Source: an uncultured Acidimicrobiales bacterium
GTDB taxonomy: Bacteria; Actinomycetota; Acidimicrobiia; Acidimicrobiales; Bin134
Length of the DNA: 64,000 nucleotides
Assembly (NCBI GenBank): GCA_951813555.1
Contig: OX638344.1
Span: forward strand, 3,163,076 to 3,227,075
Reading direction: 5' to 3'
The notes beneath the pieces were generated by a model. The model had not been told where the DNA came from. It did no database searches and was given only the letters and a program-made list of their open reading frames with translations. Made by a program: the position numbers and the translations under genes. Positions 17,718 through 26,112 of this stretch are shown piece by piece. Numbering within the stretch: the stretch's first letter is position 1; each line of letters starts with the position of its first letter.

Positions 17718-18215
17718 TCACACGCATGTAGTGGCGGGACACATTTCACTCAACCACTGCACAGCCTCGGCCGCCGCGCCGGAGCACGACGTGCCCAGCA
17801 CCCCGACCACATCCTCGTCGGCCACGATTGTCTGGGCAGCGGCCTGGCCGCCGACATTGGAGCACAGATCATCGAGGCTGGTGCCCAAGTCAACGCTGAA
17901 GCCCTAGATTGGGCCGTAATCGTCCACCGCGATGTAGGCGGCCCGGTCGATGGGCAGACCAAACCCGGCCACATCGCCGGTGATCGTCTGCATAGACCGG
18001 ATTTGAATCGCATCTCCCGCCTCGACTTCGACAATGCCGAGCGACCCGTCACCCAAGGCATCGCCCTGGTTGCCAAACCCGTCGTCATCGCGGCCGCAAC
18101 CCGCCGATAGCAGCGAGAGGGCTGCTAGCAAGGCAATGACAAGGGGAGATGTGCTGTGCCTCTTCCAGTTCTCGTGGGTTGAGAACCATGGGGCGGAGTT
18201 CGCGTCGGTGCCCAT
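17718..18215 (-). pseudogene. Broken branched-chain amino acid-type ABC transporter binding lipoprotein
   Basis: The frame starts with ATG 18213-18215 and a lipoprotein signal (ALLAALSLLSAGCGRDDDG). It continues as a periplasmic-binding protein (GLPIDRAAYIAVDDYGPI), then hits an in-frame TAG at 17904. The same frame resumes with family-typical sequence (GTSLDDLCSNVGGQAAAQTIV, then VLGTSCSGAAAEAVQWLSEMCPATTCV) and stops at TGA 17718-17720, far short of the usual 400 or more residues. One internal stop and a missing C-terminal two thirds make this a pseudogene. It lies in the ssrA-bounded island. Confidence 0.75.
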
Positions 18216-18269
18216 GGCTTAGCACAGGATCTCACCCGCTAGCCGGCGGGCGAGCAGGTCTGCATCGGT

Positions 18270-19457
18270 TCAGGTCATCATGTCGATGAAAACCAATTGG
18301 ACTGGCAAGAATTCGGCGTTGGTGTAGCAGTCAAATATGTCGATGCCTACTTCGGCGATTTCGACGAATTCTGCCTCGGTCATGGCGGCCGGGTCGAAGT
18401 CTCCGATTGCCATGAGCTCCAGGTACTCGGGATTTTCTAGGCCGAAGGTGCGCAAACAGCCCACTGTCTCGTCGCTCAGCCGTCCGGCGAGTGCTACGGA
18501 GAGGGTGACGAGGATCTCGGCGAGGGTGTCGTTGGTAAGGCAGTCAGGCGCTTGGGCGGTCGACGCTGTTCCCGCGGCGAATGTGGTCTCGACGACTACC
18601 TCGAACTGGTCGCGGGAGATGCCGAGTACGTCGGTATAGCAGTCGATCACATCGTCGCCCATAGCGTCGAGGAATTGGCGGCCGGTGATGGAGGCGGTAG
18701 TCGCGATGTGGTCCAAGATGAGCACCGTCAACTCGACTTTCTCGCTGACGCTGAAGCACTCGTAGAAGTCTCTGGTGAAGGGACGCAGCACATTGGGGTC
18801 GTAGGTGCCGGTGTATTCCTCTAGGACCCCGAAGGTGATGTAGGCCAATGCCGGGCTCGCCCGGCCGAGGTCGGTGATGCAGCCGCTCGTTTCAACACTC
18901 TCTGCACCAACCTTGGCGGAGATGATCGCTGTGCTGTACACCACGAAGTTCTCTTCGGTGAGGCAGACCGCCATCGGCTCTGCGACGGCGAGGTCTGAGC
19001 CTCCCTCGAGCAGCACAGTGTCGACAATTGACTGGAAGGCGTCGCCGGCCCGGTCGCTCACGCACGACGCCTCTGTCTGCGAGACCCCATCTAGGAGGTC
19101 GCCACCCGTCGTGTCGGCTTCTACCACGAACCCTTCGAGGGTCATCGGAGCCTCGGTTGGCGCGGGCGGAGCCTCGGTTGGCGCCGGAGCCTCGGTTGGC
19201 GCGGGCGGAGCCTCGGTTGGCGCGGGCGGAGCCTCGGTTGGCGCGGGCGGAGCCTCGGTTGGCGCCGGAGCCTCGGTTGGCGCCGGAGCCTCAGGCGCAG
19301 CGGTGGCGGTCGGTTGGGGAGCCTCCGTGGCCGTCGGCTGCGCCACCGGCTCGGCGGTCTCTCCGCCATCGTCGTCATCGCCGCAGGCGGCGGCGATCAT
19401 TATGACTGCGAGCAGCGCGGCGGCGATCCGTAGCCCGCTGATATTGGACAATTTCAT
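18270..19457 (-). CDS. Uncharacterised lipoprotein with Pro/Thr-rich tether
   Basis: The 395-residue protein has a lipoprotein signal with the lipobox in MIAAACGDDDDGG, so it should be anchored on the outer face of the membrane. Residues about 38-105 are a low-complexity tether built from APTEAPP units, encoded by a DNA tandem repeat. The rest is a predicted helical, acidic domain with spaced cysteines in recurring contexts (CVSDRAGDAF, GCITDLGRAS, DVIDCYTDVLG, DCLTNDTLAEI, GCLRTFGLENPEY, DIFDCYTNAEF). These suggest an internally repeated disulfide-stabilised unit. I do not recognise a function. It is alone on its strand within the island. Confidence 0.75.
   Translation of the reverse strand: MKLSNISGLRIAAALLAVIMIAAACGDDDDGGETAEPVAQPTATEAPQPTATAAPEAPAPTEAPAPTEAPPAPTEAPPAPTEAPPAPTEAPAPTEAPPAPTEAPMTLEGFVVEADTTGGDLLDGVSQTEASCVSDRAGDAFQSIVDTVLLEGGSDLAVAEPMAVCLTEENFVVYSTAIISAKVGAESVETSGCITDLGRASPALAYITFGVLEEYTGTYDPNVLRPFTRDFYECFSVSEKVELTVLILDHIATTASITGRQFLDAMGDDVIDCYTDVLGISRDQFEVVVETTFAAGTASTAQAPDCLTNDTLAEILVTLSVALAGRLSDETVGCLRTFGLENPEYLELMAIGDFDPAAMTEAEFVEIAEVGIDIFDCYTNAEFLPVQLVFIDMMT
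19142..19292. repeat. In-frame tandem repeat coding APTEAPP units
   Basis: Units of 18 and 21 nt around GGAGCCTCGGTTGGCGC are repeated about eight times. They keep the reading frame of the lipoprotein, so copy number can change without disrupting it. Confidence 0.8.
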
Positions 19458-19863
19458 GTGGGTTTCCTTTGCGCTCGGTCGGCGCTGCGGTTGTCGCTTA
19501 CAACGGCGGTCACAATATTAGTAGTCAGCGCAACCAGAGTGTTTGCCCGGTGTATGTCGGCCCCCAGAATTCGAGACCGCCACGACATCTGTTGACTCGA
19601 TATTCCCGCCCCACAACCAGCAAGGTCAATCGGCCGGGGTCAGGCTGACCTCCGTGGTGTCCCCATCGGCCAGGATCACTCCTCGGTTAGACCTAGTGGT
19701 ATGTCGTGATCCTCCTCCATCCAGCAATACCGGACAACGGACTCTCACAACAGGGCACAGATCAGGTGGACCAACCTCACGGGGTCACGCCAAGGGCATG
19801 TGGGAATAGTCCGCAGGCCTAGCGCTACTTCTGTTTGCGAATGCGACTGCCGAAGAACAGGCA
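19458..19863. other. Intergenic region without recognised genes
   Basis: These 406 bases separate the lipoprotein gene (minus) and the helicase gene (plus), so they must hold both promoters. Short open frames are present on both strands but none has a family-like sequence or a convincing start. Confidence 0.5.
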
Positions 19864-22800
19864 GTGCCTGCGCAATGCCCGGGGATGTTCAGGGACGACA
19901 AAGTCCAAGCAGCCAGCTTTGCCTTCCTCCTCGGTAAGGCATCTAGCATCCCCACCGTGCCGGAAACAGCTCCAGTAGGAGGCATAGGAGCCAAGCGTCT
20001 ATTGGCTGGATTGTCTCGCTGCGTTTCGGTTGACCTTGAAGTGGCGACCAAGACGAGACGAATTCACTCCTTCGCCGGAGTGCGCCTCGATACCGACGAG
20101 TCTTTCGTCTACCCGTCAGCGGGTCGCAGCTTTCATCAGGCGTTGGATGAGCTGGATGCTCTTGCCAATGGTGCGGACTTCGTTGTGGGGCACAATTTCA
20201 TCAAGTTCGATAAGGGCCATTTGCAAGAGGCAAATCCTGGTTTGCGCTTGCTGGAGATGCCGGTGGTGGACACGCTGTGGCTAAATCCGCTGGCCTTTCC
20301 TTGCAACCCGTATCACCATCTCGTCAAGCATTATCAGGAGGGCCGGCTCATAACCGGGCGCAAGAACGACCCGGAGCAAGACGCCCGGCTTGCCCTGGAG
20401 GTATTCGCCGACCAGCAGGAGAGGCTGCTGAAGGCACCCTCAGACTTGCTTGTCGCCTGGCACTGGCTGACTGGAGGGCAGCACGGCTCCGGCTTTGATC
20501 TGGTCTTCCGGAGTGTGCGCGGTTCGCCGAAGCCGTCTGACTCTGAGGCCCGCGAGGCGATCTACTCCCGTGTAGACGGTGTTTGCTGTCGTACCCACGC
20601 ACACCAGGCCATCGATTCCGCCGACGTGCATGGCTGGTCGCTGGCCTACGCGTTGGCGTGGCTGTGGGTGTCGGGGGGCAATTCGGTTATGCCGCCTTGG
20701 GTTCGGCACCAGTTTCCCGGCGCCGGAAAGTTGGTGCGGCGCCTGCGGGACAGCCGGTGCGGCGACCGAGGTTGCCCGTGGTGCCAAGAGCACCACAACG
20801 CACGCAAAGAGCTGAAGCGCCTGTTCGGCTTCGAGGACTTCAGACCGGAACCGGCCGGCGAGGATGGGCGCCCGTTGCAGCAGGCCATCGTAGAGGCGGC
20901 GATGGGGGGCGACCATGTCTTGGGGATCTTGCCTACGGGTACGGGCAAGTCGCTGTGCTACCAGATTCCGGCGCTGTCGCGATACAAGAAGACCGGGGCG
21001 GTGACCGTGGTCATCTCGCCGTTGGTGGCTCTGATGGCCGACCAGGTGACCAGGCTCGAGGCCCACGGCGTCACCTCTTGCGTCACCATCAACGGAATGT
21101 TGTCGATGCCTGAGCGTGCCGAAGCGTTGGAGAAGTTGAGGCTCGGAGACTCCGCCATCGTGTTGATCTCTCCCGAGCAGCTTCGCAGCGTTTCGTTTCG
21201 ACGCTGCTTGGATCAGCGCGAGATCGGTGCCTGGGTGCTGGATGAGGCCCACTGCCTTTCGAAGTGGGGCCACGACTTCCGCCCCGATTATCGCTATGTG
21301 GGGCGCTACATCCGTGAACGGGCGGAAGGCGATGTGGTACCCCCGGTGTTGTGTTTGACGGCGACGGCCAAGCCTGGGGTCAAAGAGGAGATAGTCGAGT
21401 ACTTCGCCGAACAACTCGGCGTCGAAATGCGGGTGTTCGACGGGGGCAGCGAGCGCGCCAACCTCGAGTTCGTGGTGGTTGAGACAACCACTTCCAAGAA
21501 GTACAACGACATCTACGAGATCTTGTCCAAGCATCTACTACCAGAAGGAAACGGCGGCGCGATTGTGTACTGCGCCACTCGACGGCGGACCGAGGAGGTT
21601 GCGAACTTCCTCTGGGATTTGGGATTCTCCGCCGATCGCTTCCATGCCGGGTTGCAGCCGGAAGATAAGAAGTCCGTCCAGCGCCGCTTCATCGAAGGTG
21701 AGTTGAGTGCGATTGCGGCCACCAACGCTTTTGGGATGGGCATCGACAAGCCCGATGTGCGGCTGGTGATACACGCCGACATTCCGTCGTCGCTGGAGAA
21801 CTATCTGCAAGAGGCGGGTCGGGCCGGCCGGGACCAGAAACAGGCTCACTGTGTGCTGCTGTTCACGAGAGACGACGTGGAGCGGCAGTTCGGCATGTCG
21901 GCGCGGTCCCGGCTCACTCGACGCGAGATCAATGGGGTTCTGAAGGCCCTGCGCCGGCTGAGCAGGCGCAACAACAGCGACGAAGTCGTAGCCACCATGG
22001 GCGAGATCCTGGTCAACGACGAAGACACCGACTTCAGGCGGGATTCTGCCACCGACGACACGCGGGGGCGCACGGCGCTGGCCTGGCTTGAGGAGGCAGA
22101 GCTGCTCAGCCGGGAGGAGAACCGCGTCCGGATCTTTCCGTCGTCGTTGCGGGTGAGATCGGTGGAGGAGGCAAAGGAGAAGCTGGAATCCAGGGGGCTT
22201 GACGAACTGGCTCGCGGCCGGCTCCTAGCCGTCGTCGAGGCGCTGATCGGTGCCGACCCGGACGAGGGGATCTCCACCGACATGCTCATGGACATCGCAG
22301 GCCTCAGCTCCGACCAAGTGAGGGGTGCGCTCTACGACTTGGAGAGATGCGGTATCGCCAGCAACGACACCACGCTGACCGCCTTTGTCCACCTGGGCGT
22401 TGCCAACAGCTCGAAGCGGCGGCTTAAGGAGGCAGCAGGAGCAGAAGAGGAGCTCTTGGAACTCATGCGGGAGATGGCCCCAGATATGGGAATCGGCGAT
22501 GAGGCGCCCCTGAATCTGCGGGTTGCCTGCCAGCGGATCAAAGACGCCGGCCATGACCATGTCCGGCCCGAGTACATGGCCCGTCTTCTGCAAGGGATCG
22601 CCGGCGCCGGCCGCGGCGGGGGCATCGGCGGCGGCAGCATCGCGGTGAGAAATCATGATGCCGAAAGCGTTCGGGTAACGCTGAAGCGCGAGTGGCATTC
22701 GCTAGTGAGGATGGCCAAGCGTCGCAGGGACGGTGCCTCCCGCCTGCTGGATCACCTGTTGTCGTGTGTGCCACAGGGCAAACGCGGCACCGACCTGCTG

Positions 22801-24279
22801 GCGGAGACGACTTTGGGGAAGCTGACCGAGGCGGTGAAGGGAGACCTGACTCTCGCCGGGGAGACCACGGACTTGCGCCGGTTGGTGGACCGCTCGCTGG
22901 TGTGGCTGCACGAACAAGAGGTCATCAGGCTCAACAAGGGCCTCACCGTGTTCCGCTCAGCGATGACCATCCGCTTGTCTCCCGAGCGGCGCGGCTATTG
23001 GGGGTCTGATTTCGAGTCCTTGCAGATCCACTATGACGAATCGGTCCGCCAAATCCATGTGATGACCGAGTATGCGCAGCGGGGGCTCGGCAACAAGGCG
23101 GAGGCCCGGCGCCTCGCTATCGACTACTTCGCTCTGGGAGAACCCGGGTTCTTGCAACGCTGGCTGCCTGATCGCAGCCAGGAGCTCTCGCGGCAGACCA
23201 CGCCGGACTCGTGGCGCAACATCGTGGAAGGCCTGAAGAACCCCGCCCAGCGCCAACTTGTGGCCGACACCCGCGAGAACACCAACGTGCTGGTGTTGGC
23301 CGGCCCCGGGTCGGGCAAGACCAGAGTGCTGGTACATCGCATCGCCTACCTGATAAGAGTCAGGCGCGAAAACCCTCGGGGCATCCTGGCCCTCGCCTAC
23401 AACCGGCATGCCGCAGTTGAGATCCGCCGCCGACTGGCCGAGCTGGTCGGCGACGACTCGCGAGGAGTGCTGGTGCTCACCTGCCACGCCATGGCGATGC
23501 GCCTCGTGGGCGCCAGCTTCTCAGAGCGCGCCGATCGGATGGACAGCGAGCACTTCCAAGAAGTCCTCAAGCAGGCGACCGCCTTGCTGCGGGGCGATGG
23601 GCTGGAACCAGAGGAAGCCGAGGAAACGCGGACACGACTGCTGGCGGGATTCCGGTGGATTCTGGTGGACGAGTACCAAGACGTCGGCCAAGACGAATAC
23701 GACCTCATCTCCGCGTTGGCCGGCCGGACCCTGTCAGACGACGACTCCAAGCTCACTCTGTTCGCAGTAGGCGACGACGACCAGAACATCTACTCCTTCA
23801 AGGGATCGTCGGTGAAGTTCATACGCAGCTTCGAGCAGGACTACAAGGCCAAGCCCGCATTCCTAATCGACAACTATCGATCAACCCGCCACATCATTCG
23901 GGCCGCCAACGCCGTGATCGAGCCAGCACAAGACCGGATGAAGGTGGACCACAAGATCCAAATCAACAAAGGACGTGCCAAGGACCCCGCGGGAGGTGTG
24001 TGGGCCAAGCGAGACCCAGTAGGCCGAGGAAAAATCCAGATCTTGCCCGCCGGCGGCAATGCGATCTCTCAGGCACAAGCAGCAATCGCCGAACTCAAGC
24101 GGCTGAGCGGACTCGCTTCGGACTGGAACTGGTCGAGCTGTGCCTTGATCGCCAAGGAATGGAAATACCTAGAGCCGGTTCGCAGCATCTGCGAACTCGA
24201 GGGCATCCCAGTGCAAATGGCGAACGAAGACTTCCCCAGCATCTGGCACCTACGCGAGACGCAGTCACTGATCGGTTGA
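19864..24279 (+). CDS. Exonuclease-RecQ-UvrD fusion helicase, truncated by an in-frame TGA
   Basis: The 1471 residues up to the stop hold three enzymatic modules. Residues about 52-200 resemble a DEDD 3'-5' exonuclease (VDLE at 56-59, GHNFIKFD, NDPEQDA). About 340-700 is a RecQ helicase with LPTGTGKS, the DEAH box at 460-463 (DEAHCLSKWGHDFRPDY) and QEAGRAGRD. About 1135-1471 is the N-terminal part of a UvrD-type SF1 helicase (LAGPGSGKTR, WILVDEYQD, DDDQNIYSFKG). A cysteine cluster (RCGDRGCPWC) lies before RecQ. The TGA at 24277-24279 falls where SLIG-W-LRNRD would be expected, and the missing motifs V-VI follow in the same frame. The GTG start is uncertain; ATG 19885 is an alternative. It is likely a repair or anti-mobile-DNA enzyme; without readthrough the SF1 motor is incomplete. 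Confidence 0.8.
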   Translation: MPAQCPGMFRDDKVQAASFAFLLGKASSIPTVPETAPVGGIGAKRLLAGLSRCVSVDLEVATKTRRIHSFAGVRLDTDESFVYPSAGRSFHQALDELDALANGADFVVGHNFIKFDKGHLQEANPGLRLLEMPVVDTLWLNPLAFPCNPYHHLVKHYQEGRLITGRKNDPEQDARLALEVFADQQERLLKAPSDLLVAWHWLTGGQHGSGFDLVFRSVRGSPKPSDSEAREAIYSRVDGVCCRTHAHQAIDSADVHGWSLAYALAWLWVSGGNSVMPPWVRHQFPGAGKLVRRLRDSRCGDRGCPWCQEHHNARKELKRLFGFEDFRPEPAGEDGRPLQQAIVEAAMGGDHVLGILPTGTGKSLCYQIPALSRYKKTGAVTVVISPLVALMADQVTRLEAHGVTSCVTINGMLSMPERAEALEKLRLGDSAIVLISPEQLRSVSFRRCLDQREIGAWVLDEAHCLSKWGHDFRPDYRYVGRYIRERAEGDVVPPVLCLTATAKPGVKEEIVEYFAEQLGVEMRVFDGGSERANLEFVVVETTTSKKYNDIYEILSKHLLPEGNGGAIVYCATRRRTEEVANFLWDLGFSADRFHAGLQPEDKKSVQRRFIEGELSAIAATNAFGMGIDKPDVRLVIHADIPSSLENYLQEAGRAGRDQKQAHCVLLFTRDDVERQFGMSARSRLTRREINGVLKALRRLSRRNNSDEVVATMGEILVNDEDTDFRRDSATDDTRGRTALAWLEEAELLSREENRVRIFPSSLRVRSVEEAKEKLESRGLDELARGRLLAVVEALIGADPDEGISTDMLMDIAGLSSDQVRGALYDLERCGIASNDTTLTAFVHLGVANSSKRRLKEAAGAEEELLELMREMAPDMGIGDEAPLNLRVACQRIKDAGHDHVRPEYMARLLQGIAGAGRGGGIGGGSIAVRNHDAESVRVTLKREWHSLVRMAKRRRDGASRLLDHLLSCVPQGKRGTDLLAETTLGKLTEAVKGDLTLAGETTDLRRLVDRSLVWLHEQEVIRLNKGLTVFRSAMTIRLSPERRGYWGSDFESLQIHYDESVRQIHVMTEYAQRGLGNKAEARRLAIDYFALGEPGFLQRWLPDRSQELSRQTTPDSWRNIVEGLKNPAQRQLVADTRENTNVLVLAGPGSGKTRVLVHRIAYLIRVRRENPRGILALAYNRHAAVEIRRRLAELVGDDSRGVLVLTCHAMAMRLVGASFSERADRMDSEHFQEVLKQATALLRGDGLEPEEAEETRTRLLAGFRWILVDEYQDVGQDEYDLISALAGRTLSDDDSKLTLFAVGDDDQNIYSFKGSSVKFIRSFEQDYKAKPAFLIDNYRSTRHIIRAANAVIEPAQDRMKVDHKIQINKGRAKDPAGGVWAKRDPVGRGKIQILPAGGNAISQAQAAIAELKRLSGLASDWNWSSCALIAKEWKYLEPVRSICELEGIPVQMANEDFPSIWHLRETQSLIG

Positions 24280-25089
24280 CTCCGCAACCGCGACTCCCGC
24301 CTGATCCGGAACGCCGACTTGCGCAAACGGCTGACCAGCCAGCCCCAAAGCACCTGGATCGAACTCCTGCAAGAGGCCATCGAGGCCCACGAGGTTGAGG
24401 CGGGCATGGCTGAGATTCCTGTGGACTCATTCATCGAATGGCTAGCGGAGTGGGGACGAGAAGCGCGCAAGCGCCAACGAGGGCTATTGCTCTTGACCGC
24501 CCATCGTGCCAAGGGCTTGGAATTCGACCACGTGATCGTGCTCGACGGCGGCTGGGACCGGGAGGGGCGAGGAGAAGATCCTGATGCGTCGCGCCGTCTG
24601 TATTACGTCTCCATGACCCGCGCCCGCCAAACACTCGCACTCGGGCGCCTAGGCGAACAAAACCCAATTCAGAAAGCGCTGAAGGACAACCCAGCCGTCG
24701 AATGGCGAGAGCCCTTCGAACTCCCACCACCGGCACCCGAGCTGCGCCGGCGCTACCGGCATCTCAACCTAGGCGACGTCTATCTGAGCTTCGCCGGCCG
24801 AGAGTCCCTCCAGAGCCGCGTTCATCGCGCCATCGCAGCCTTGTCGCCAAACGATCCGCTACGCGTTCGACAGCAGGCCGGCCGGTGGGAGCTACTCGAC
24901 CACTCGGGCGTAGTAGTAGGAAGGCTGTCCCGAAGCTTCGAGCCCCCTGAAGGGATGGTCTGCACCCACGCAAGCGTCCTGGCCATCGCTACCTGGAGCC
25001 GCAACCACTCAGACCCCGAGTACCAAGAGCAACTCCAATGCGACACATGGGAAGTCGTAGTGCCCGAACTCATCTTCGAGCCATCCTGA
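24280..25089 (+). pseudogene. C-terminal part of the RecQ-UvrD fusion helicase, same frame after the TGA
   Basis: The frame continues without shift for 269 codons after the TGA. It contains UvrD motifs V and VI (LLTAHRAKGLEFDHVIVLDGGW and SRRLYYVSMTRARQTL), then a C-terminal domain ending VVVPELIFEPS. It has no proper start or ribosome-binding site of its own; the nearest candidates are TTG 24319 and an internal ATG. The undisturbed coding pattern suggests the nonsense change is very recent, is a sequence error, or is read through. With the upstream part the protein would be 1741 residues. Confidence 0.75.
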
Positions 25090-25233
25090 GCTTCCCGGGG
25101 ATTCCCGCAGGCTCTTTCGCCGACCAACCTCTGAGTTGGCCCTTGTTCCTATTCCATGAGTGGGAACGGAAGTGGGAAGACCCGACATATCGAGACCGCA
25201 TATGTGGCTGACCAGCGCCTTTGGACACCATAT
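25090..25233. other. Right end of the ssrA-bounded element, no gene seen
   Basis: This short segment lies between the helicase and the putative right attachment site. I see no integrase or excisionase remnant in it. Confidence 0.45.
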
Positions 25234-25251
25234 GATTCCGCCCAGCTCCAC
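25234..25251 (+). other. Putative right attachment site, copy of the ssrA 3' end
   Basis: GATTCCGCCCAGCTCCAC matches 17 of 18 positions of 17419-17436 in the same orientation. Excision between the two copies would place ssrA directly upstream of the SDR gene. Confidence 0.5.
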
Positions 25252-25281
25252 TCCGCATGTCGCACCTGCTGGCGGATCAGC

Positions 25282-26061
25282 TCAGCCGGGGGACCAGGCC
25301 AGGCCGCCGTCGATCTTGATGATGGCGCCGGTGGTGAAGCTTGAGGCGTTGGAGGCCAGGTAAAGCGCGGCGCCGACGATCTCGTGCGGCTCTCCGCCCC
25401 GGCCCAGCGGGATACTGCGAGCTGCCGACTTGTTGAAGGATTCCATATCCCACGCCGCGGCCACATCGGTAAAGAACGGCCCCGGCATGATGCAGTTCAC
25501 CCGCACAGTGGGGGCGTACACCCGGGCCAGCGCCAGTGTGAGGTTGTTGAGCCCGGCCTTGGCCATCGCATAGGGGACCTCCCCTTGGGTGGGCTGCACC
25601 GCGGCCGCGCTCGACACGTTGATGATGCTGCCACCGCGGCCGGTGCCCGCCATGTGGTCGCCCACTAGCACCGACAGCCGGAACGGGCCCTTCATGTTGA
25701 GCCCGGTCACCGAATCGAAGAGCCGTTCGCTCACATCAGCCAATGAAGGGTACTGCGGAGAGCTGCCGGCGTTGTTCACCAAAACGTCGATGGCCCCAAA
25801 CTCGTCGACCACCCGATCCACAAAGGGCTCGCACTCCTCCCAGCGCCCGACATGCAGGGCCAGCCCGAGAGCCTCCTGGCCGGTCCGCTCGGTGATCTCG
25901 GCGGCGAGCGCTTCGCATTTCTCCAGCTTCCGGCTGGCCACCACCACTGTGGCGCCCCGCTCGGCAAAGCTCAGACACATCTCCCGTCCCAACCCCCGGC
26001 TTCCGCCGGTCACCACTACAACTCGGCCGTCGAGGGAGAAGAGATCGTCTTTATCGGTCAC
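25282..26061 (-). CDS. Short-chain dehydrogenase/reductase
   Basis: The 259-residue NAD(P)-dependent oxidoreductase has the cofactor motif TGGSRGLG at 18-25, NNAG, the catalytic Ser in NVSSAAA and the YAMAK pair, and the C-terminal GAIIKIDGG of classical SDRs. It is the last gene of the nitrile-locus operon, 51 bp after the ligase gene. It may handle a hydroxyacyl or ketone intermediate made from the released acid, which is inference from position. The start is GTG 26059-26061. Confidence 0.82.
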   Translation of the reverse strand: MTDKDDLFSLDGRVVVVTGGSRGLGREMCLSFAERGATVVVASRKLEKCEALAAEITERTGQEALGLALHVGRWEECEPFVDRVVDEFGAIDVLVNNAGSSPQYPSLADVSERLFDSVTGLNMKGPFRLSVLVGDHMAGTGRGGSIINVSSAAAVQPTQGEVPYAMAKAGLNNLTLALARVYAPTVRVNCIMPGPFFTDVAAAWDMESFNKSAARSIPLGRGGEPHEIVGAALYLASNASSFTTGAIIKIDGGLAWSPG

Positions 26062-26112
26062 GGCTTGCTCCTATCGCCGGGAGCGTACACCGCCCCATCC
26101 CGGCTGTTCGGT

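Noticed and set aside
19543..19809. Small plus-strand open frame in the helicase upstream region
   Set aside because: No ribosome-binding site, no hydrophobic or domain pattern, and composition like non-coding DNA.
24277..24279. TGA as selenocysteine in the helicase
   Set aside because: No SECIS-like hairpin was recognised just downstream, the position fits Trp in context, and Sec has no known role in helicases.
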